From an uncultured Oscillospiraceae bacterium (GTDB lineage: Bacteria > Bacillota > Clostridia > Oscillospirales > Ruminococcaceae): 24,764 nt of DNA. The translations under genes and the position numbers were made by a program. This document shows, one piece after another, positions 21,569 to 24,764 of the stretch (positions are counted from its first letter, which is position 1; each line of letters starts with the position of its first letter). The stretch spans positions 1 to 24,764 of the forward strand of contig CAKSEC010000024.1 of NCBI GenBank assembly GCA_934446355.1, given 5' to 3'. The notes under the pieces are model-generated. The model saw nothing but the letters and a program-made list of their open reading frames with translations, had not been told where the DNA came from and searched no databases.

Positions 21569-21597
21569 TTGATTTTTTTGTCGGAAAGTACTACAAT
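21569..21597 (+). promoter_or_regulatory. Promoter of ackA
   Basis: -35 TTGATT (21569-21574), 17-nt spacer, -10 TACAAT (21592-21597). The start near 21604 gives a leader of about 55 nt. Confidence 0.7.
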
Positions 21598-21658
21598 AAT
21601 AGTGGTATTTGCAAGAAATTATCTTGTATAAATTTCTAACACGAAAGGAATCAACAGC

Positions 21659-22861
21659 ATGAAGATCCTAGTAATCAATGCAGGCAGCTCCTCGCTGAAG
21701 TATCAGCTTATCAATATGGAGGACGAGAGCGTTATCGCCAAGGGAAACTGCGACCGTATCGGTATCGACGGCCACATCAAGCACACCACCTTTGACGGCA
21801 GGGTAGTAGACGAAAACTGCACATTTCCCACGCACACCGAAGCTTTTGAGAAGCTTGTAGAAGTACTGACCACCGGCACAGGCAAGGTCATCGACAGCAT
21901 GAGCGAGATCTCCGCAGTGGGACACAGGATCGTGCAGGGCGCAGAGATATTCAGTAAGACTACACTGGTCACCGACGAAGTTATCCAGCAGATAGACGAC
22001 CTCGCAGAGCTTGCTCCGGTACATAATCACCCCCATGCGCTCGCGCTGAGAGCCTGCAAGAAGGTCATTCCTGCTACCACACCTCAGGTAGTCGTATTCG
22101 ACACCGCATTCCATGCGACTATGCCGGAAAAGGCGTTCATGTACGGTCTGCCCTATGAGTGCTATGAAAAGTACCATGTGAGAAAGTACGGCTTCCACGG
22201 CACTTCTCACCGCTTCGTTACTCAGGCGCTTGCAGACGCACTCGGCAAGGACATAAAGGACCTCAAGATCGTTTCCTGCCACCTCGGAAACGGTTCGTCC
22301 ATCACTGCGGTTGAGAGCGGAAAGTCTATCGACACATCAATGGGCTTCACTCCGCTTGACGGCGTTATCATGGGCACACGCTGCGGCAGCGTTGACCCCT
22401 CGGCTGTAACATTCGTGGCAAACAAGCTGGGTCTTTCCCCGAACGAGATGAGCGACTACATGAACAAGAAGTCCGGCTTCCTCGGTATTTCCGGTATCTC
22501 AAGCGATAACCGCGACATCACCGACGCTGCAGTACACGGCGACCACAAGGCGCAGCTTGCCGGCGAAATGCTCCGCTATGAGATAAAGAAGTTCATCGGC
22601 TCTTACGCAGCAATAATGAACGGACTTGACGCAGTCATCTTTACCGGCGGTATCGGCGAGAATTCCGACGATGTACGTGCTGACGTATGCCATAATATGG
22701 AGTATTTCGGAATTAAGCTTGACGACGCAGCTAACGCAGGTCTGAGAGGAAAGCTTCAGCGCATTTCTGCCGCTGACAGCAAGGTCGAGGTTTGGGTAGT
22801 ACCCACCAACGAGGAACTTCTGATCGCACGTGATACACGCGACCTTGTAGGCAATATCTGA
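21659..22861 (+). CDS. ackA: Acetate kinase
   Basis: AckA makes ATP from acetyl phosphate, releasing acetate, the main substrate-level energy step of many fermenters. The 400-residue length is normal. Family signatures are present: INAGSSSLKYQL at the N terminus, GFHGTSHRFVT at about 180, SCHLGNGSSITAV for phosphate binding, and FTGGIGENS near 325 for the adenosine site. AAAGGA lies nine nt before the ATG. It has its own promoter and a strong terminator. No phosphotransacetylase gene is adjacent, so Pta must be encoded elsewhere if the usual pathway is used. Confidence 0.97.
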   Translation: MKILVINAGSSSLKYQLINMEDESVIAKGNCDRIGIDGHIKHTTFDGRVVDENCTFPTHTEAFEKLVEVLTTGTGKVIDSMSEISAVGHRIVQGAEIFSKTTLVTDEVIQQIDDLAELAPVHNHPHALALRACKKVIPATTPQVVVFDTAFHATMPEKAFMYGLPYECYEKYHVRKYGFHGTSHRFVTQALADALGKDIKDLKIVSCHLGNGSSITAVESGKSIDTSMGFTPLDGVIMGTRCGSVDPSAVTFVANKLGLSPNEMSDYMNKKSGFLGISGISSDNRDITDAAVHGDHKAQLAGEMLRYEIKKFIGSYAAIMNGLDAVIFTGGIGENSDDVRADVCHNMEYFGIKLDDAANAGLRGKLQRISAADSKVEVWVVPTNEELLIARDTRDLVGNI

Positions 22862-22881
22862 TCTATTTTTGGACACATTAG

Positions 22882-22904
22882 AGGGAGGGGCTTTGTCCCT
22901 CCCT
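22882..22904 (+). terminator. Terminator of ackA
   Basis: AGGGAGGG and CCCTCCCT form a perfect 8-bp stem with a seven-base loop, followed by GTTTTGATT. Confidence 0.8.
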
Positions 22905-22920
22905 GTTTTGATTATCGGAG

Positions 22921-23577
22921 GTGAACGGTCTGCGGCTGTTTTATATTCTGCTGATGTGCCTGTCGGGCGGCTATCTTACGCTGCAGACTGCGGTCTGGCT
23001 TCTGTTCGGGCGTGAGCTTTTCCCGAATGCGGGAGAGCTTTTCGAGCACCGCAAAAGCCGTGTCGAATGGCAGACGATATTCCCGAAGAATATCCTGCGG
23101 CTGGTCATATTTGTGTTCACCACGTCGCTTTTCGGGATACTGCTTGAATCAATGGGCGCTGTTAGCTGGCTCGGACTGCCCTGCGCAGCCGTCGGGGGAC
23201 TAGCGTTCAATTTCCTGCTGAGCACGGTATTATCGCCGCTATATTACAAGCTGCACAAACAGGGCGAGCCTGCGCCGGAGCAGCTTGAAAACTGCGACGC
23301 TGTCGTGACGGAGGAAATTACCGAGGATATGTACGGCGAGATAAGGGTAAAGCAGGGGAGCAGGGCGTATTACTACCGTGCGGTATCGGCAAACGGCAGG
23401 ACGCTCCCTGAGGGCACAGAGGTGATAGTGATATACAGCGAGGACGGTGCGTGCTTCGTGGAATCAAAGGAGCGCTTCTTTGACGTGCTGTTTGACGAGG
23501 GAGCACCGCAAGCCGCCCCGGAGCCGCCCGAACCTCCGGAAATACCGCAGTCGGGCAATGAGATAGGGAGGGCGTAA
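22921..23577 (+). CDS. NfeD-like membrane protein
   Basis: The frame has about 218 residues. There are three predicted helices (about 5-28, 58-79 and 84-108), then a soluble beta-rich domain (residues 125-190) with GEIRVKQGSRAYYYRAV and LPEGTEVIVIY. This resembles the OB-fold of short NfeD-type proteins, which associate with membrane microdomains and proteases, and a proline/glutamate-rich tail follows (EPPEPPEIPQ). The start is unclear: the GTG at 22921 is part of the GGAGGTG ribosome binding site itself, a CTG at 22930 is at ideal spacing from it, and the first ATG (22954) lies inside helix 1. It ends two nt before the HAD gene, so they are co-transcribed. The family call is moderate. Confidence 0.7.
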   Translation: MNGLRLFYILLMCLSGGYLTLQTAVWLLFGRELFPNAGELFEHRKSRVEWQTIFPKNILRLVIFVFTTSLFGILLESMGAVSWLGLPCAAVGGLAFNFLLSTVLSPLYYKLHKQGEPAPEQLENCDAVVTEEITEDMYGEIRVKQGSRAYYYRAVSANGRTLPEGTEVIVIYSEDGACFVESKERFFDVLFDEGAPQAAPEPPEPPEIPQSGNEIGRA

Positions 23578-23579
23578 CG

Positions 23580-24275
23580 ATGAGTGTGATAGTATTCGAT
23601 ATCGGCGGCACGCTGATGGAATACACGAATATGCCAAATGTCTGGATAGAGTACTACGACAGTGCATTCCGGCACGTCAGGGAGAAGTTAGGTCTGCCGC
23701 TGACGGACAGTCAGCTTGCCGAGTCGATAGAGGTGCTCAGGCAGTATAACCCACGTGTGAAATATCGTGTGCGTGACTATTCCCCCGAACAGATTTTCGG
23801 TGACGCAGCGGCAAAGTGGGATTTTCAGTATTCGCTGGGCGAGGTCATTGACGCATTCTTCGAGGATATGAAGCTTACGCCGCTTATCTACCCCGAAACG
23901 ATACCAACGCTGCAGAAGCTGCGGGACAGTGGCTGGAAAATCACAACGCTGACCGACGTTGCCACGGGAATGCCGGATAAGCTGCACAAAAGCTACTTCC
24001 CTGAACTTATGCCATATTTCGATTTGTATGTATCCTCGCAAAGCTGCGGATGGAGAAAGCCCGACCCGCACGGTGTGGAGTATATCGCAGAGCATTTCGG
24101 CGAGGACGCACGTCAGTTCATATTTGTGGGCGACGAGCAAAAGGACATTCAGACGGCGCAGAATGTAGGCTGCCGGTCAGTGCTCATCGACAGAAAGCAC
24201 CGCGGGAGTCAGTTCGGGCAGGACTTCACGATAGGTACGCTTGATGAGTTATTGCCGATTTGCGGAATAGAATAA
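23580..24275 (+). CDS. HAD-superfamily hydrolase
   Basis: This 231-residue protein is a predicted phosphatase. The HAD motifs are visible: motif I FDIGGTL with nucleophile D7, motif II TLTD at about 119, motif III lysine in GWRKPDP at about 158-164, and motif IV GDEQKDIQTA. In motif I the second aspartate of the usual DxDGT is glycine, so the general acid/base is missing, which would alter or weaken phosphatase activity. A helical cap follows motif I. GGGAGG lies eight nt before the ATG. It follows the NfeD-like gene by two nt. The substrate is unknown. Confidence 0.88.
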   Translation: MSVIVFDIGGTLMEYTNMPNVWIEYYDSAFRHVREKLGLPLTDSQLAESIEVLRQYNPRVKYRVRDYSPEQIFGDAAAKWDFQYSLGEVIDAFFEDMKLTPLIYPETIPTLQKLRDSGWKITTLTDVATGMPDKLHKSYFPELMPYFDLYVSSQSCGWRKPDPHGVEYIAEHFGEDARQFIFVGDEQKDIQTAQNVGCRSVLIDRKHRGSQFGQDFTIGTLDELLPICGIE

Positions 24276-24278
24276 TGG

Positions 24279-24302
24279 AAGGGAGGGCGTTCGCCCTCCC
24301 TT
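24279..24302. terminator. Terminator between HAD gene and spoVT
   Basis: AAGGGAGGGC and GCCCTCCCTT form a perfect 10-bp stem with a GTTC loop, followed on the plus strand by TATTTTATT. It lies between convergent genes. Confidence 0.85.
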
Positions 24303-24306
24303 TATT

Positions 24307-24764
24307 TTATTCTTCCATCTGCTTGCCGAAATACATTGCAGCCGCCTGAACCAATGCGCTCTGCTCGCTGGTGGCAAATTCGTTGTCGTCGCCGGAAAGC
24401 ATTATTACAGCACCGTTCACGTCCCCCTGAGAAAGAATAGGGGAGCAGGCGATGGCGTAGCGGTCAATGCCCTCAATGGGATTCAGCCGCTGGTCGTCAC
24501 GGCTTCGGTAAACATGGTTCTTTCGCTGCTCGATAAGGTCCTCAAGCGAGCCGGAAACTCTGCGCTCGATGACCTCCTTTTTCGCCATGCCGGAAACTGC
24601 GATAACATGGTCACGGTCGCATATCACCGCCGGACACCCGCCCACCTTAGACAGCACGTCTGCGTACTGAGAAGCGGTGCAGGATATCTCGCCGACCGGC
24701 GAATATTTCTTGAAAATTACCTCGCCGTCAGGGCTGGTGTATATTTCTAGTGGGTCGCCCTCAC
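24307..24764 (-). CDS. spoVT: SpoVT-like stage V sporulation regulator, 5' end cut by window
   Basis: About 152 codons are visible, open to the right edge. The left-out N terminus would be the AbrB-type DNA-binding domain; its end is seen as EGDPLEIYTSPDGEVIFKKYSP. The rest is a GAF-like domain (CPAVICDRDHVIAVSG, then GSLEDLIEQR and IACSPILSQGDVNGAVIML), matching SpoVT, which controls late forespore genes in Bacillus and spore formation in Clostridia. The GAF part normally has about 120 residues, which is met. Convergent with the HAD gene across a shared terminator. Its presence points to a spore-forming lineage but does not prove the organism sporulates. Confidence 0.88.
   Translation of the reverse strand, partial: EGDPLEIYTSPDGEVIFKKYSPVGEISCTASQYADVLSKVGGCPAVICDRDHVIAVSGMAKKEVIERRVSGSLEDLIEQRKNHVYRSRDDQRLNPIEGIDRYAIACSPILSQGDVNGAVIMLSGDDNEFATSEQSALVQAAAMYFGKQMEE

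Noticed and set aside
20425..21639. Plus-strand frame of 404 codons
   Set aside because: It is the antisense shadow of tmcAL, whose signatures are unambiguous, and it runs through the ackA and tmcAL promoters.
1..24764. CRISPR arrays, tRNA, rRNA or insertion sequences
   Set aside because: I found no regularly spaced repeats, no cloverleaf or rRNA sequence, and no transposase or integrase frame.

Overview
The window looks like a chromosomal segment of an anaerobic, low-to-mid-GC Firmicute of the Ruminococcus/Oscillospiraceae type. This is inferred from gene content: an in-frame IspH-ribosomal protein S1 fusion, a SpoVT sporulation regulator at the right edge, acetate kinase beside tmcAL, a minD-mgsA pair, many LytTR/RpiR/AraC-type regulators, strong AGGAGG ribosome binding sites and vegetative promoters of the TTGACA-N17-TATAAT kind. 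I see no phage, transposase, plasmid, rRNA, tRNA or CRISPR sequence.

Left part (1-5200, minus strand): rpiR-type regulator, BaiN/HI0933-type flavoprotein, then cmk, plsC and the ispH-S1 fusion, closely packed and partly overlapping. The last three have their own promoter at about 2846-2874. The rpiR leader contains a striking 120-bp imperfect inverted repeat. Next come a cytoplasmic GH127 glycosidase (plus) and a convergent AraC-type regulator, then a minus-strand minD-mgsA operon whose MinD lacks the usual membrane-targeting tail.

Middle part (9400-16700): a plus-strand operon of a three-helix membrane protein and a clostripain-family (C11) lipoprotein peptidase. Its promoter matches consensus perfectly and is preceded by two 13-bp direct repeats exactly 21 bp apart that resemble LytTR operators. 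Just beyond lies a minus-strand two-component pair, a LytTR response regulator followed by a hybrid 7TM histidine kinase carrying receiver and HPt domains. A regulatory link between that pair and the peptidase operon is my inference. Between them, a consensus promoter and a terminator on the minus strand, with no convincing gene, outline a candidate small RNA of about 130 nt. A DUF378 membrane protein follows.

Right part (16690-24764): a minus-strand operon tmcAL - DUF4380-like protein - murL - murD2. MurD2 and MurL together form an alternative route to the D-glutamate of peptidoglycan: L-Glu is ligated and then epimerised on the nucleotide precursor. This is the most notable enzymatic system here. 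Divergent from it is ackA, then an NfeD-like membrane protein and a HAD hydrolase, and finally a truncated spoVT on the minus strand.
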